Positions 14,318 to 28,742 of a stretch of 64,000 bases of DNA are shown here, in pieces. Origin of the DNA: Hyperoplus lanceolatus (Eukaryota; Chordata; Actinopteri; Uranoscopiformes; Ammodytidae). Each line of letters begins with the position of its first letter. The stretch's first letter is position 1. The stretch covers positions 30,002,001 to 30,066,000 of the forward strand of contig CM049395.1 in the NCBI GenBank assembly GCA_026929865.2, given 5' to 3'. The notes beneath the pieces were generated by a model. It saw only the letters and a list, made by a program, of their open reading frames with translations, was not told the origin of the DNA and did not search any database. The translations under genes were made by a program, and so were the position numbers.

Positions 14318-14843
14318 TGAACCATTGTTCCAACTGGGCTCTCATAACTGGGCACGAAAAAGCAAACCCTTGATCATTGGGAATTTTGAAATATGACACA
14401 GTAGATGTTCAAACCAGCCTGTGCGATCATAGCTGAAGCTAACTGTTTAAAAGAATGGTTTAAATGGTTGTTTCTTAACATGGGGCATATTGTGTGTTTT
14501 GGTAACTATAGGGTTTTGATCTGGGTTTTTCTCTTGGCATTGGTTGATAATAAATACAATTTAATGTCCGTAATATCCTTTTAATGGGCTTACAGCAATG
14601 GGTCACAGGATATTTAGAAAAAGTTATGCGGTTATTTAAACATTATTCAAAAATAATTACATCCTAAGCAGGAACTGACCCTTTATGAAAGCTTTTTTTG
14701 TTGGAATTACACTTGGTGCATGTGGATCTTTTTGCTATGAGTGTTGTGCTGTTTCATATCAATAAAATTTATTAAAATAATTAAATCTGGTTCATGTCAT
14801 CTGGTTAGACATGAAGCATTAGTCCACTCCTGAGAGATCCCCT

Positions 14844-14844
<1 letters not shown>

Positions 14845-14894
<50 letters not shown>
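14845..14894. repeat. (CA)n microsatellite
   Basis: Pure CA run ending in a short A tract. Confidence 0.95.
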
Positions 14895-14898
<4 letters not shown>

Positions 14899-15064
14899 AC
14901 AGCGTAGGCTTGCCCTTCCCTTGTGGAGGAGGTTTTATGATATACGGGCTTCCCTCTCTGCCAGCTCAGCACCGGAGCCTTCGATTCATACCAACAGCCG
15001 TCAGCAAGCAGAGAATCACATATTCTACAGCTTGCACTACAGCCGCCTTACCACACCTACACCT

Positions 15065-15068
<4 letters not shown>

Positions 15069-15104
<36 letters not shown>
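15069..15104. repeat. (CA)n microsatellite
   Basis: Pure CA run. Confidence 0.9.
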
Positions 15105-15108
<4 letters not shown>

Positions 15109-16412
15109 ACACAACTCTGCATATGATATCTACATCTCTACATGCACTCAACCACATGCACAAGCTACACAAACGCTCACAGGTTCAGTCAGTTGGAGAG
15201 ATGTTGGCACAGGTTGTGGAGTCACAGTCAGAAGATGCTGCAGGCACAGACGGCGCGAGCTGCTCCAAACATGTGTCCAGCTAACACACTTTGATTCCTT
15301 CAGACCTTGAAGTCTGGATCCTCAACTCAACTAAACAACCTCCCCAAAAACAAAGGAAGAAAGTGGGGTTTGATCTATTGTTGACAAAGACCCCAGCTTA
15401 TGTTGTGTTAGCTCAAACGTGCTAGCTGGCTGGCATGTATATTGCCTACAATATGATTGTATGTTCATGTTCAGTTCAATTGAAGTAATTACTGCTCTGA
15501 GCTAACTTGGAATTATCAAGTGATGACAATGGACCAATCAAGCAATGGACAAGAAGTGGACAGTTGTTGTTGTTTGTGGGACAGAGAGTTGGTGTCCTAC
15601 ATGCAAAGCAGAGTGTCGGATGTGTGAAAGTGGATCTTTACTCCTCCACTCTGACTCAGTTACTATAAATAATACTGTTGGATAATCAATCAAATTCTCT
15701 GCGTGGCTTTCAGTCAGTTAAATGCACACTACTACTGCAGCTTTAAATTCCATTTGCTAAATAGAACTATTGTGTAATTAATACAGCAGCTGTTACAGTC
15801 CAAGTCTACCAAACCAGCTAATTGGTTGGTTATGAATTATTCACCCATGAGAGGGAACAGAGCAGCGAAATACTTCTTCTACCTATACTGGAACTGGAGG
15901 GAGACACCTTGATCATTTCTGGCCGCCATGTGTCCACAGATGGTGGGTTTTATCTGAAACAGGGCCATCCATACAGTGCACCAGAGGCAACTAACTGCAC
16001 TAACTAACTACAAATCACTGTGACATTCATATGATAGATTGAGTTTGCATGCTTTTCACAGTGATCTAACATACATGAACACACATGGTCTTAGAGAAGC
16101 ACACTTGTTTCAGTGGTATACATCTGTTGTTTAATGGACCTTTTTTGTTTTTGTTTCATCAAACACACAAAAAAGTCACGGTACACACAACCGGCTCTGC
16201 ACCAAACAGCAGGCAGACATGTTAACAGACTGCACTGGTGAACACAGCTGAGCATGTAGCAGCTACACAGATAGATATTTCCCTCAGGAGTTAGTGGAGA
16301 TCATATAATATCCGCCAACCTGCGATCTTAACCGCAGGTTTAAAGGGTCCAAAAATGAGCTCATCAGACTGCACCATTAAAACAAAAATGCAGAAATGTG
16401 TGATTTTGCAGC

Positions 16413-16513
<101 letters not shown>

Positions 16514-16944
16514 AGGGACTGGACAGTGCAGCATCACTGCTCTGCCTCTTTCTGCAGAGAGCAGCCTCAGCAGACTGGGCCCATGTGACAGATGGATGCT
16601 ATAACGGAATTAGAGACAAGAAAAATCACAAGGGCCCATTATCACCGAGCCCTCTCTGCCTGACAACAAGGATTAAAGGCACACTACCACCACCATCATC
16701 GTTCTCATCATGATCATGAAAGTAGCATCTCCCTCTGCAAAGACACATCCAGCAGAAACACCCCAACTTATCAGGCATATGTATTCGTTTAACATTTCCC
16801 GCATCGGCAAATTCAGAATAGCGCCAATGAGGGGGACAAATGAATCCCAACTTCATGTCAGCGAGGCAAGCGCAGTGATGCTGAGGAGATTCCTGACAGC
16901 ATCATCCGCATCAAGAGGATTTTAGAAGGGGGGCTTTCACTAAC

Positions 16945-17029
16945 CTGTCTGTCCTTTGCCCAGCGTCTTCTCCAAGCGGTACGGTCCCACATAGTTGGCG
17001 TAATGCCCGCTGTCCTTGCCCGTCGACAT
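16945..17029 (-). CDS. brsk2: BRSK2-type serine/threonine kinase, first coding exon
   Basis: BRSK (SAD) kinases are AMPK-related, LKB1-activated brain kinases involved in neuronal polarity and presynaptic function. On the minus strand, ATG at 17029 opens 28 codons plus one base. They read [20 protein letters not shown] followed by KTLGKGQTG, then a GT donor (CAGACAG|GTTAGT). The segment [17 protein letters not shown] is the start of the kinase domain and its glycine-rich loop. It is invariant in BRSK1 and BRSK2, and the STGKD N-terminus is closer to BRSK2. The donor splits the last Gly codon in phase 1. The remaining exons lie off the left edge. The exon is short and high-GC, as expected next to a promoter. 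I cannot tell which teleost brsk2 duplicate this is. Confidence 0.85.
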
Positions 17030-17230
17030 TTTTTGGCGTGAAATGACTCACAGGGAGTTATGTTGTCTTGCGCAGACGCGTTTCTCGAGCGGAAAGCGCA
17101 AATCAGCGGCACGGTGGAGTTCGCCTAGGTCGGAGTTCCTGTCTATTTGGCTGCTGCTGGTCGCTGCAATATTCGTCTCCTCGTGCGTGCGTGAGTGTCT
17201 GTGAATGTTTGTGTGTGTGTGTGTGTGTGT

Positions 17231-17277
<47 letters not shown>

Positions 17278-17330
17278 GGCGCGCGCGTATGTCTCCACGT
17301 CCCCTGTCCACAGTCCTAAACTGGTGTCGT
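17030..17330 (-). promoter_or_regulatory. brsk2: brsk2 5' UTR and promoter-proximal region with (TG)n
   Basis: This is the sequence immediately upstream of the brsk2 start codon on the minus strand. It is CpG-rich (GCGCGCGCG near 17280, CGCAGACGCG near 17073) and interrupted by a TG tract at 17211-17270. The transcription start cannot be placed. The regulatory role is inferred from position and composition. Confidence 0.45.
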
Positions 17331-18894
<1,564 letters not shown>

Positions 18895-20460
18895 TGTTTT
18901 GAAATGGTGGTGTAGTGAGGGGGAGGCAGTAAACAACGTTACACGCTGGGACACTTTCACTTGATTAAACCAGCGGTTGGTGACAACGACCATCTATCTG
19001 TCTCATCACTTCTTCAGAACAAAAGCCTTTTGACCCAGCCCGCTCGGTGGCAGATGGGTCCCCCCAACCTCTCTTTACCCCTCCTCCTTCTACCCACCCC
19101 CTCCCTTCAAATTCATGTCCCTAACAAAGACAGGGGCCCACCATTTTTAACCACGTCGGACCCGCGTTCGCCATGGGACAGCTTTCTCCCAAAACATTTC
19201 CTGTTAATTATTGGAACTCTCCCCCCCCCCACACACACCCCACACTCCACACCCCCCACACCCTCCCCCCCCCCTCCATCAGCGACACAAGAAGAGGTTG
19301 TGACCCCAGTCCACAGATCAATGATGAGGTTTCTCTCAGATTTATGCCACAGTGTGTGCTGCTGTCTAACACTATCTCTGCCGTCTGATCCCACGGTGGC
19401 TGTAACGCTGTCTGACAGCTGCAGACGGCACAGTGGCTGTAAAACCTCACCGTCGTAATCACCTCCATGTGGAATAATCTGCCATAATCAGCCAGGCCTC
19501 CGAGGAGAAGACGCGCCACTGATGTCTGTGTCAAGATGTCTCTTTTTCACCACAACAGCTGAGGATTTTACTGTGTAGAGGAGATCAGTCTGGCCTTCCT
19601 CCAATCTTGTGGGGAGGAGCCCGGTCAAAAAGTGACCCGGCCAATGGGAGCCAGCGTTCTGACCTGATGTTAGTCACTCCCTTATAGTGGTAGGCAACTT
19701 CTGATTGGTTTGTGTAATCGTCAATCTATAGCCTCGCGAGACCAGCCATAGATCACATGCGCTTATTCGTCTGATCTGCGGCAGAGAAACAAGTGTGAAG
19801 CGCCAGGCTAAGAGCAAACCAGCACTGGTTGATAACCGAGAACAAAAGCTTTTTAAGTCATTCTATGAGTTTCCACTATCATGACCTTGTTCATTCCATC
19901 AACTGGACTCTCTTAATTAATTTAACTTTTGAGTTGTGATTTAATTTAAATCACAACTCAAAACACATCTGTTTAGATTAGCATACCTACCACCCTGTCC
20001 ACCCTGATTTGATCTATTTGAAATGTGTTTAACTGGTGACCTTGAATGTACTTTTTAGATTTGTTGGGCATTTATTATGTTTTGTTAGGTGTCCTTGGGT
20101 GTCCAGAAATGCACCCACAAATACAATGTATAATTATTATTCTACAATCAAAGTTTTTGATTGTTTTTTTTCTGCCGCTCAAATCATTCAATTCAACTTT
20201 TCTGTTATTATATTTGCCTGCAACAACAAAAAAAAGTCTAGTCATTTTAAGAGGTGGTAGATCAAAAAAACACAAGTCAAACATTTTGGTATTTGGTTTG
20301 GTGGACTTTGGTTGGACGTTTGAACTAAGTGAAAGCTCCCTATTTACTTCACCTCCACAAGTCAACTGATCACTGCGATTCCATTTCAATGAATGACGAT
20401 AATTTCAAACCAAACTTTTGCTGGTATAACTGCAGGTTTGAGGAGGCCTGTATACATGCT
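18895..20460. other. Intergenic; possible 82-bp MITE at 19729-19810
   Basis: No gene is recognised. A short segment starts TAGCCTCGCGAGACC and ends CGCCAGGCTA. It resembles the ends of the 109-707 element, but no target duplication is visible. Positions 19200-19275 are a C-rich low-complexity tract. Confidence 0.35.
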
Positions 20461-20466
20461 CCCTAT

Positions 20467-20621
20467 GTCTCTGTCTCTGTCTCTGTCTCTATCTTTGTCT
20501 CTGTCTCTGTCTCTGTCTCTGCCTCTGTCTCTGCCTCTGTCTCTGTCTCTGTCTCTCACTCTGTCTCTGTCTCTCACTCTGTCTCTGTCTCTGTCTCTGT
20601 CTCTGTCTCTGTCTCTCTCTC
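20467..20621. repeat. (CTCTGT)n microsatellite
   Basis: Hexanucleotide CTCTGT array with a few variant units (CTCTGC, CTCACT). Open frames across it (SVSVS, DRDRD) are repeat translations. Confidence 0.95.
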
Positions 20622-21148
20622 CGTGACAATAAGCTGGTCCTGGCCCCGTTTGTTTACATACCTGTTCACAGAGCATAGGCTGGGTTTTTCACACTGGATT
20701 TTTTTCCAGCTCACACATAGAACGGGCAGGTAGCAAATTGTGAGGAGATGGTCACTGATTTTGACTAAAAGTGATTTTGATTTAATTTTCTCCAGAATCA
20801 CCAAATCATCCTTTAAGGCCTCAGACGAAATGTCAGGTGTTGTCAGAAATATATTTCTCTCTTAGGCCCTACAGAGAAAACTGCTACAGTACATCATTTT
20901 CCCCTTCTTACCAGGCATATGTGAATGTTTGTGTGCGAGTGGGTAGTTGTGTGCTAAACTGGTGACGCACATTTCCACAGCAGCGGATGAAGAGACGGAG
21001 ATATAAATATTGTAGGGAATGGGCCACAGAATACACCCTTCACTTTTCAAGACATTTGTGTTTAAAGAAGCTTAGCCTGCAGTCTATTTCTGCATTAGTC
21101 AGCTCTATTGTGGCTTCTGTGCCAATGGAGCAGGATAATGCAGACACA

Positions 21149-21269
<121 letters not shown>

Positions 21270-21454
21270 AGCTTACCCACAAAGAATCCAAACGAGAGAA
21301 CATTCCCTCCCACGGATAAAGAGTGAATCACTGAGATGAATTAAGGAAAGAATATTTTTCCTTGACTTCATGAGAGCAAAGTTGCCAGCTGTTTCATTTA
21401 GAAATGTCTCTTTAGTTTGTATTGGTTAGAAACATCACTGTGGTGCTCATAGTG

Positions 21455-22771
21455 ATCATTTGCTTTTACAGAGGCTGCATGACATTGGCTTTGATCAGTC
21501 TGCATGTAGCTGGTTCAGGGATTATCTCTCTGATAGACAGCAGTCAGTTAAACTCGGAAGATACCAATCTGAGTTCTTAACTGTTACAAATGGTGTCCCA
21601 CAGGGCTCAATTTTAGGTCCAGTTCTTTTCACAATTTATATAAATAACATTGTTTCATCGCTAAAAAACTGTCATGCCCATCTATACGCTGACGACACAG
21701 TACTGTATTGCATTTTCGATTCGGTGCACCAATCTATTCAGAACCTACAAAGCTCTTTTAACACCCTGCAGGACTGTCTAGTGGACCTCAGGCTGGTTCT
21801 AAATACAGACAAAACCAAATATATGTGTTTCTCCAGAGCAAGAACTACAACTCTTAATGATTTTAATATTTTTACAAAGAATGGATTTTTAATTGAAAGA
21901 GTCACAGAGTACAAATATCTCGGCATCTGGTTAGATGATAAACTCACTTTTAATTTCCATATAAAAAATCTTGTTTGTCGACTACGACAAAAAATTGGCT
22001 ATTTTTAAAGGAACAAAACCACCTTCCCTTTATTTAGTAGGAAAAGGATTATTGAGGCAGTTTTTATGTCTGTCCTTGATTACGGTGATGTGGTTTACCG
22101 ACATGCATCTCATTCATGTCTTAAACTCCTAGACTCTGTTTTTCACTCTGCTTTAAGGTTCATCACAGGAGATGCTTATGACACACACCATTGTCTTTTA
22201 TATGAAAAGGTTGGGTGGTACTCCCTTAAAGAGAGACGTGATGCACATTGGCATATTTTTATTTACAAAGCCTTGACCGGGAAGCTTCCTCGTTATTTAA
22301 CAGAAATGTTGCAAATTTCAGATGGGCTTTATCAGACCCGCTCCACTGACATGCTCATGCTTTATGTCCCACAAGCCCGGTCTGAGCTGGGAAAGACAGC
22401 TTTTAGCTTCAGTGCCCCCGACTCCTGGAACAACTTACAGCAACACATTAAACTAAATACCTTCATATCCTTTAATCAATTTAAACAAACTATCTTGCAT
22501 CTGCCAAACTCTACCTGTAACTGTTTTAATTAGGCTATATTGTACTTTCACCCATTTCATTTTAATTGCTGCCACTCTTCACCACTATGTAAATGTTTCA
22601 ATTGGTTTTTTTTCTCTCTTCACCTGCTGTTGTGTATTTGATGTATTTGCATTGAATATTGTGTATGTATTGTTGTTTTTCCTTGGAATTTATTTGAACT
22701 CGACACCATTGTAAATGAGGGTCACCCCTCAATTGGTCTCTCGAGGATAAATAAAAGTTAAATGAAAAAAA
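21455..22771 (+). mobile_element. 5'-truncated non-LTR retrotransposon (reverse transcriptase relic)
   Basis: The frame at 21460-22005 encodes the palm part of a non-LTR reverse transcriptase. It includes GVPQGSILGPVLF and the catalytic box YADD, followed by TEYKYLGIWLD. The frame then breaks near 22005 and continues in another frame (22066-22533) with the C-terminal region typical of jockey/CR1/L2/Rex-like fish LINEs (LDYGDVVYRHAS, GWYSLKERR, APDSWNNLQ). The 3' end is GGATAAATAAAAGTTAAATG. The endonuclease and N-terminal RT are missing, as expected for 5' truncation. It is dead as an autonomous element; the clade is not resolved. Confidence 0.85.
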
Positions 22772-24296
22772 TAGTGCCTTAGAAAAGGATGAATCCACCA
22801 AGTGCAGGAAGATGGCTCAGTTGATTTGAATGTGTTTTCCATCAGCAAAAAACTGATGAGGTTGACTACATCAGCGGAAACCCTCATCAGGGTTTAAATG
22901 GAGTCTGACTCTTTTCCTCGTTTTGTTGTTTCATGTGCCGAGGTGTTGCTAATTCAAATTCAATGGCTCATTTCCAACAATGTACACACTCTTTTCTTTT
23001 GTTTAACTAACTTCATTCGGTGTGAAATGATTTCCAGACATAAACACATTCAGGTCAGGTGTATTGTTGGACCAACAGCAGTACCAAGACGGCAAGTACA
23101 GATATACTGTAGGCCTACAGATATACTGTAGGCCTACATTACATAAACATTGAGAGATTAGAAGGATTATTTAGAGAGTTTTTTGTGTTACCTTGTCTGG
23201 AGAAAAAGTGATTTTATTGATCTTTCTTTTTCTCTCTTGTTGCAAATGAAGAGTTTGCAAAATCATCAAACAAAACTTAGCTGAGATTTTTTTTTTACAG
23301 AGAGAGTGTTACAATTCTTAGTCCTACAACATCCCAACACCAAGTCACTTTATGCTTTGGCACAAGGTATTATATAGTATAGTATAGTATAGTATAGTAT
23401 AGTATAGTATAGTATAGTATAGTATAGTATAGTATAAAAAAAGCTCCAACTGCCACTGACTGTGGATTGAAGAAAAATGTGTTATATTAATGAACTGATT
23501 ATTTTAACTTTCCAAACTGTGATAAGCCACTCACTGTCAACGTGTTATTTGTTACAGCATATTAAAACGCATCCCTTGCATACAATCCCCCACAATACAT
23601 ATATACCCAATGTGTGTTGTCGGGATTCTGTGTGAATGTAAAGTTCCATAATACCACTACCATTGTTTCATTCTGTGTTGCTTCTCCACAGTTGTTTGGG
23701 TGAACATTAGGTGTACAGGAAGAACAATTTAAATGAATTGAATACATAGTCTGTTTTCCTAATCACGTCATGCTATTCTACAGCTTAACAATAGCTCTTC
23801 CAGAAAACAAATTGTTAGTAATTAAGTGGGAGATGCAGTGAGATGCATGTAGTTCCGTGGTAATTACAAAACTGCTCATTTAGAGTTTTGCTCAGTAAAC
23901 CCATTTGGATTACAGCACTACAATTAAAGTGGCAAACGACTATAATTACTTACACCACTACACAATATGCAACCTTACATTCAATGTAGTTTCATTATTT
24001 ATTAGTCAGAGCCAGTCTGTACAGATTCTCATTAATGTAAGGTTTTGGAGATTAATTTTAGAAGTATGCAAAAAGCTTCATGTGTTATCTGGATTCATGG
24101 ATTACTTTTATTTTAGAGAAGGAAGCTGGGTTGTGCATTAGTTGAAATGTATGCATGTTTGTGCTTCATACAAATACTGTAGGACATTCTTTCATGTATC
24201 CCTAATAATTCACTTGTGATTATCATTATTTTAGACAGGTTGATAATGGCGTAGTTTTGAACAAGTAAAAAATTAGTTAAAAAGTTGAAAAGAGTA
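22772..24296. other. Intergenic; (TATAG)n at 23372-23436
   Basis: About 13 TATAG pentamer units lie in an otherwise AT-rich stretch with no recognisable gene. Confidence 0.6.
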
Positions 24297-25599
24297 GGGG
24301 AGAGTGGCCTAAGTTGTGCATTTTGGAAGTTGTGCCACCCCTTGTTTCTAGAAAACCGTGGAAGAAATTGGAAATGTGACCACATATTTAAGAGGATCCA
24401 TCCATTTGATTCATCCTGTAAAGAAGGGAGACACAAGGAATAAGATATAAGCACATTTAAGCTCAAAAAACTGTGTTTTGCCTTTCAAAGTCAAATTTCC
24501 ATGATCAAGGTTTTTTGATTTATTGTGTCTGAACACTTATAGACAAGTTTGAAAACATTTGACACATGTTTTAGTGCTTTGGTATGCTACATTTTGAGTC
24601 TATACAGTTAGCACGATGTCAGCCCTAAATTGCTGTATCATGCTTATTATCCAAATTTCTGGGATTGGGGTGATTTGTGCCAAAGGGCCTGGGTGAGTTA
24701 TAAGTAAGTAAGTAAGTAAGTAAGTAAAATGTATTTATAAAAGCACATTTATGACAGTTTGCACTGTCCAAAGTGCTGTACATAGTGCATTCAGTAGGTA
24801 AACAATGAAGGTAAAATAACAATAACCAAAATAAAAGACGTAAAGCCCATACATCCACATAAACACAGATAGTAGTGCAGAGGTAAGATAGTTAATGGGG
24901 AGGAAACACCAGGGTGTACATATGGGTTTTGAGCCTTGATTTAAAGGCAGAAATGTAGAGGGAATCACATTTGTCAGGTGGCAGTTGGTTCCACAAGCAC
25001 GGAGCAACTAGTGCAAAGTACATTTCTGAGAGTTGTGCCAGTGGCATGGCTGTATACGCTGGTCACCAAAAGAAAGTGATTGTCTACAGTAGCTCAGAAG
25101 AGAGTGACATCTCAATTCCACTTAACGACACCACTGATGAGAGTTCAGATGGCCAGAAAGATGATGATGGTGACTTTGTCATTGTGAGCTTTGCAGGTAA
25201 AACCATTAGATCTGCTAGGCCTTGTTTAAGAAAATGGTCATTCAATCTTTGTCAACTATTTACTTTATTTACTTTAAATACACCTTAAATAAGTGATTGT
25301 CTAATGGATTTGTCTTGCATTACAGTTTATGAGATATATAGCAATGGCACAATTTACCCCATGGTATTCTCTCAAACCGCACAACTTACACCACACCGGG
25401 GGCAAGTTGTGCATCAAGACAACTTTTTTTCCGAAAGCTATATTTCTTCAACAGTTTATTCCAGATCCAAAGTTTTTATTGCCAGGGATGCACAACACCC
25501 TGAAATATATGTACATATTTGAGTTGGAGACTTTAGTGTCAAGGCCTTACTTTAAAGTCACTTTGAGTGAAAAGTTGCACAACTTAGGCCACTCTCCCC
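24297..25599 (+). mobile_element. Element C: TA-flanked DNA transposon, probably pogo/Tigger-like and non-autonomous
   Basis: The termini are inverted repeats of at least 24 bp: the left end starts GGGGAGAGTGGCCTAAGTTG and the right end is its complement. Both ends are flanked by TA (24295-24296 and 25600-25601). The interior holds a coding-like relic at 25047-25196 (MAVYAGHQKKVIVYSSSEES, then an acidic run and GDFVIVSFAGK). It is followed by an intron-like GTAAAA...TTACAG stretch. The relic resembles the acidic C-terminal tails that follow DDE domains in pogo-like transposases; that is inference. The catalytic domain is absent. A second repeat is nested near 24700-25015. Confidence 0.7.
24700..25015. 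repeat. Repeat nested in element C, with (TAAG)n start
   Basis: A short TAAG array is followed by AAGCACATTTATGACAG and CCAAAGTGCTGTACA, words typical of abundant teleost retroelement tails. It ends near GGTTCCACAAGCACGG. The boundaries are uncertain. Confidence 0.4.
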
Positions 25600-25601
25600 T
25601 A

Positions 25602-26644
25602 TATGGTTTAAACATTTTCTAAACTTTTTTATTTTTTCATTCTTTTATCCATTTGTATCCAAAGGCCCTCATGCACAATGACTGATGTGCATGATGATAA
25701 AGTTAATAATGAGAATGATAGAGAAAATTATGATGTACTAAAAAGCAAAGAAGTTAAAATGTTGGAAATGGTTTTGGTATGTATGACGTGACGTCTTATT
25801 TTATTTCCGGTTTGTTTTGTTTTTCAGTGTTTTAATGTCCTGTTCATTTCAGTACACAGCTCTGTATATAATGACTAGTGCTGAAGATAATGATGCTGAT
25901 GAGTTGATGACGTTAAAGTAGAAGGCCAAGTTAAACAGATGTTTTCTAATATGTTATCACTATTCATTTTTTTTCTAAATAGATTTGTGAAACAAACATT
26001 GAAGTATTGTGTTTTGTATTAAAAAAACAATGAATAAGAAATCTATATGTTGATGTAACTTACTTTTGTTGCTCTGGTTTAAATACAGACAGATAATGAG
26101 TTAATCAAGTTACAAGAAGGTTAAAAGCAAGAAGCCACATCATATTTGTTGGCAATGCATTTACTGTTCCTTGTTAGATTTTATTCTTCAAGCTGTAAGG
26201 CCTTGCACTACAGTACCTAACAGCGTAAATCAATCTAGGGTGTATATAACTAGAACACCACAGTCTCAAAACGCAGTAAGATTAACATTTAATGTAATAA
26301 TGTCACAATGTAAAATAGGATTTACAGAGCAAAAGGGTTTTTGTAAGAAAGATGTACATTGACACAATTATGGGCATTTCAACCTAAGTCTGTCTGTACT
26401 TATACACCACTCACTTACCACTTAGGAAACAGCCACAAGGGGGCACTCAAAGCACATGAAGTATACAATCAATAAAGGCCAGAAGCCCAAAAGGCCTTTC
26501 AGACAAAGGGCACTCAAATGTATAAATAAAGGAGCACAATTACTCTACACAAAGTCATGGCAGACTTGCTCAATACAACCAATACTAATAACAATAGCAG
26601 TTATTATTTTCTTCAGATTAAGTTGTATTTGTGCATATTACCCA
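25602..26644. other. Intergenic, nothing recognised
   Basis: AT-rich. No gene or repeat family recognised. Confidence 0.4.
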
Positions 26645-27732
26645 GGGGGCAAAGTGATTTTATGGACATGGAACATTGTAAAAGGTTGTTCACCAAAAAT
26701 GACATCTAGGACCTTCCACGATCACAACCTGGGTGGACAACCTTGTCAACACGCTGCTGGAAAGCTACAGCGTGCCGACATAGCAAATCAGAACCACTGT
26801 TTAAGTGAATGGGGTGAATGGGGATGGGGTAATGGGGAATTTTTTTTAACTTATAGATATCATTATGAAACTGTGCCAGTTGATTACTGACATTAAAACA
26901 AAAACTTTTTGTATTACAGTATTTTCCAAAATGTTTGAATAAATATGAAAAATCATCAATATCTTACTAATGATGCGTACATTTGCATATCTGCAAAGCC
27001 CCAAAATCTAGATGTTGGAAGAAAACAAAGTCAATTTGTTTTTAAATTTTGAAAACAAAACAAGTGTCCAACTGCCTGAAGCCTTTCCTAATCACAGTTC
27101 AAATTTGATCAATAACCCATTGAAAATACATGTTTTACACAGTTACATGTCATGTGCTATGGACCAAAAGTGTCCTTTTGGAGTCTCCAGCTGGTATTTT
27201 AGGAAACGGCTAGACATTCCCTTGGAAAAACAGTGCAAAAAATTAATTTTCTATGGGTTATTGATCAAATTTGAACTGTGATTAGGAAAAGCTTCAGGCA
27301 GTTGGACACTTGTTTTGTTTTAAAAATTTAAAAACAAATTGACTCTGCTTTTGTCCAACATCTAGATTTTGGGGCTTTGCAGATATGCAAATGTACGCAT
27401 CATTAGTAAGATATTGATGATTTTTCATATTTATTCAAACTTTTTGGAAAATACTGTAATACAAAAAGTTGTTGTTTTAATGTCAGTAATAGACTTGCAA
27501 AATTTCATAATGATATATATAAGTTTAAAAAATTCCCTATTAGCCTATCCCCATTCACTTAAACAGTGGTTCTGATTTGCTCTGTCGGCCCCCTGTAGCT
27601 TTCCAGCAGCTAGTTGACCAGGTTGTCCACCCAGGTTGGGATCCTGGAAGGTCCTGGATATCATTTCTGGTGAACAACCTTTTACAACGCTCCATGTCTG
27701 TTTTTCCAACAAAAAAAAGGGGGTTTTGCCCC
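26645..27732. mobile_element. Element D copy 1: 1.1-kb long-arm hairpin (foldback) transposon
   Basis: The left arm (about 26645-27135) and right arm (about 27255-27732) are near-complete reverse complements. The left end reads GGGGGCAAAGTG and the right end GGGTTTTGCCCC. Arm landmarks on both sides are GTAAAAGGTTGTTCACC, AATCAGAACCACTGTTTAAG and GATGCGTACATTTGCATATC. The spacer is about 115 bp and itself contains CCAAAAGTGTCCTTTTGG. There is no transposase. The same element occurs in opposite orientation at 59192-60262. Open frames on the arms are not genes. Confidence 0.85.
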
Positions 27733-28599
27733 TTATATTGTTTACAACTACAGCAGCTAGCTTCTAAAATACATATTATTTTTAAATGTATGTTTTCCTT
27801 TGAGATGCCTTGTATCTGAAATGTGCTATAAAAATTAACTTGCCTTGCCCTGTTTATAACAGGATGACCTCTACATCCAGAGGAGTCTAGTCAGCTTTCA
27901 GCAGGAGTTTGAATATAAGTGTAACAAATGAATTGTCAGTAACAAGGAGGGGGAACTTGATGTACAGTTCATTTGATTCATGCACATTTTGATACAAACA
28001 AATATGTGGCAAGATCAGGGCGGCGGCAAGAGCCACTCCTCTCAGTGTGAATCTTGTTCTCATGGCGGGAGGAGCCCGGTTTCAGCTTCAGAGTGATACC
28101 ACTGTTTAGTGAGACAGAGGAAGTAGTGTAGGAAAGTACACCAACCTTTTACTTAAGTAAAAATTAGCAGCATCATAGTGGATGACTATATTAAAAGTGA
28201 ATGAATGCAATTAAAAGTGTCTTCAGTAAACTTAAACAAGTGTTAGTCCAATGTACAGAACCTATTTACAGTAAAGCCAGACTACTGATAGAGAAGAAGT
28301 GTCTATTTTGGTTGGTCAGGTAAAACAATGTATTTCCAGTTTTGGGGGGAAAAGGGAAGATATATGAATTTAAGAAAGAGATGACTTTTCACAATCTTCC
28401 CTCACACCGAATGTAGAGTCCAAGTAAATTTGTGCACTCCAAATAAATGTGGAGGAGTGAAAAAAACATTTATTATTTCTGTGTGAGGTGAAAGTGGATA
28501 AAAGCCAAACATTTCACTGGGGGTAAGTTTACTTCATTTCCTCCCACCACTATCAGAATGACATCATCACTTTTTCATGCAACATATCCAGTAATGTTG
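27733..28599. other. Intergenic, nothing recognised
   Basis: No gene or repeat family recognised. Confidence 0.4.
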
Positions 28600-28742
28600 C
28601 ATTCCACAACCTCACTCCTCCCCTTCCTCCTCCTACAAAAAGTGTGTAGGTGATTGTTTGGGTTCACAGCCTACCATCAGAATCTGAATACACAGCAGTG
28701 AGAAGGAACAAGGACTGGGCAGAGATAAGCTTGGAATAATAG
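28600..28742 (+). promoter_or_regulatory. rassf7: Candidate promoter and non-coding first exon of rassf7
   Basis: A purine-rich segment ends ...TTGGAATAATAG|GTGAGT, a strong splice donor at 28743. No ATG-led frame is open. The next acceptor on this strand that fits is CTAGCAG at 32844-32850, just before the rassf7 start codon. A spliced 5' UTR is therefore plausible but not proven. Confidence 0.35.

Noticed and set aside
20467..20676. Asp-Arg repeat protein on the minus strand
   Set aside because: It is the translation of the CTCTGT hexanucleotide array.
23372..23436. CRISPR-like array
   Set aside because: It is a plain TATAG pentamer microsatellite without spacers; the genome is a vertebrate.
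26456..26890. 144-residue frame sharing words with frames at 59225-59425 and 59990-60289
   Set aside because: The shared peptides come from the arms of the hairpin element D; there is no domain and both strands of the same repeat are open.
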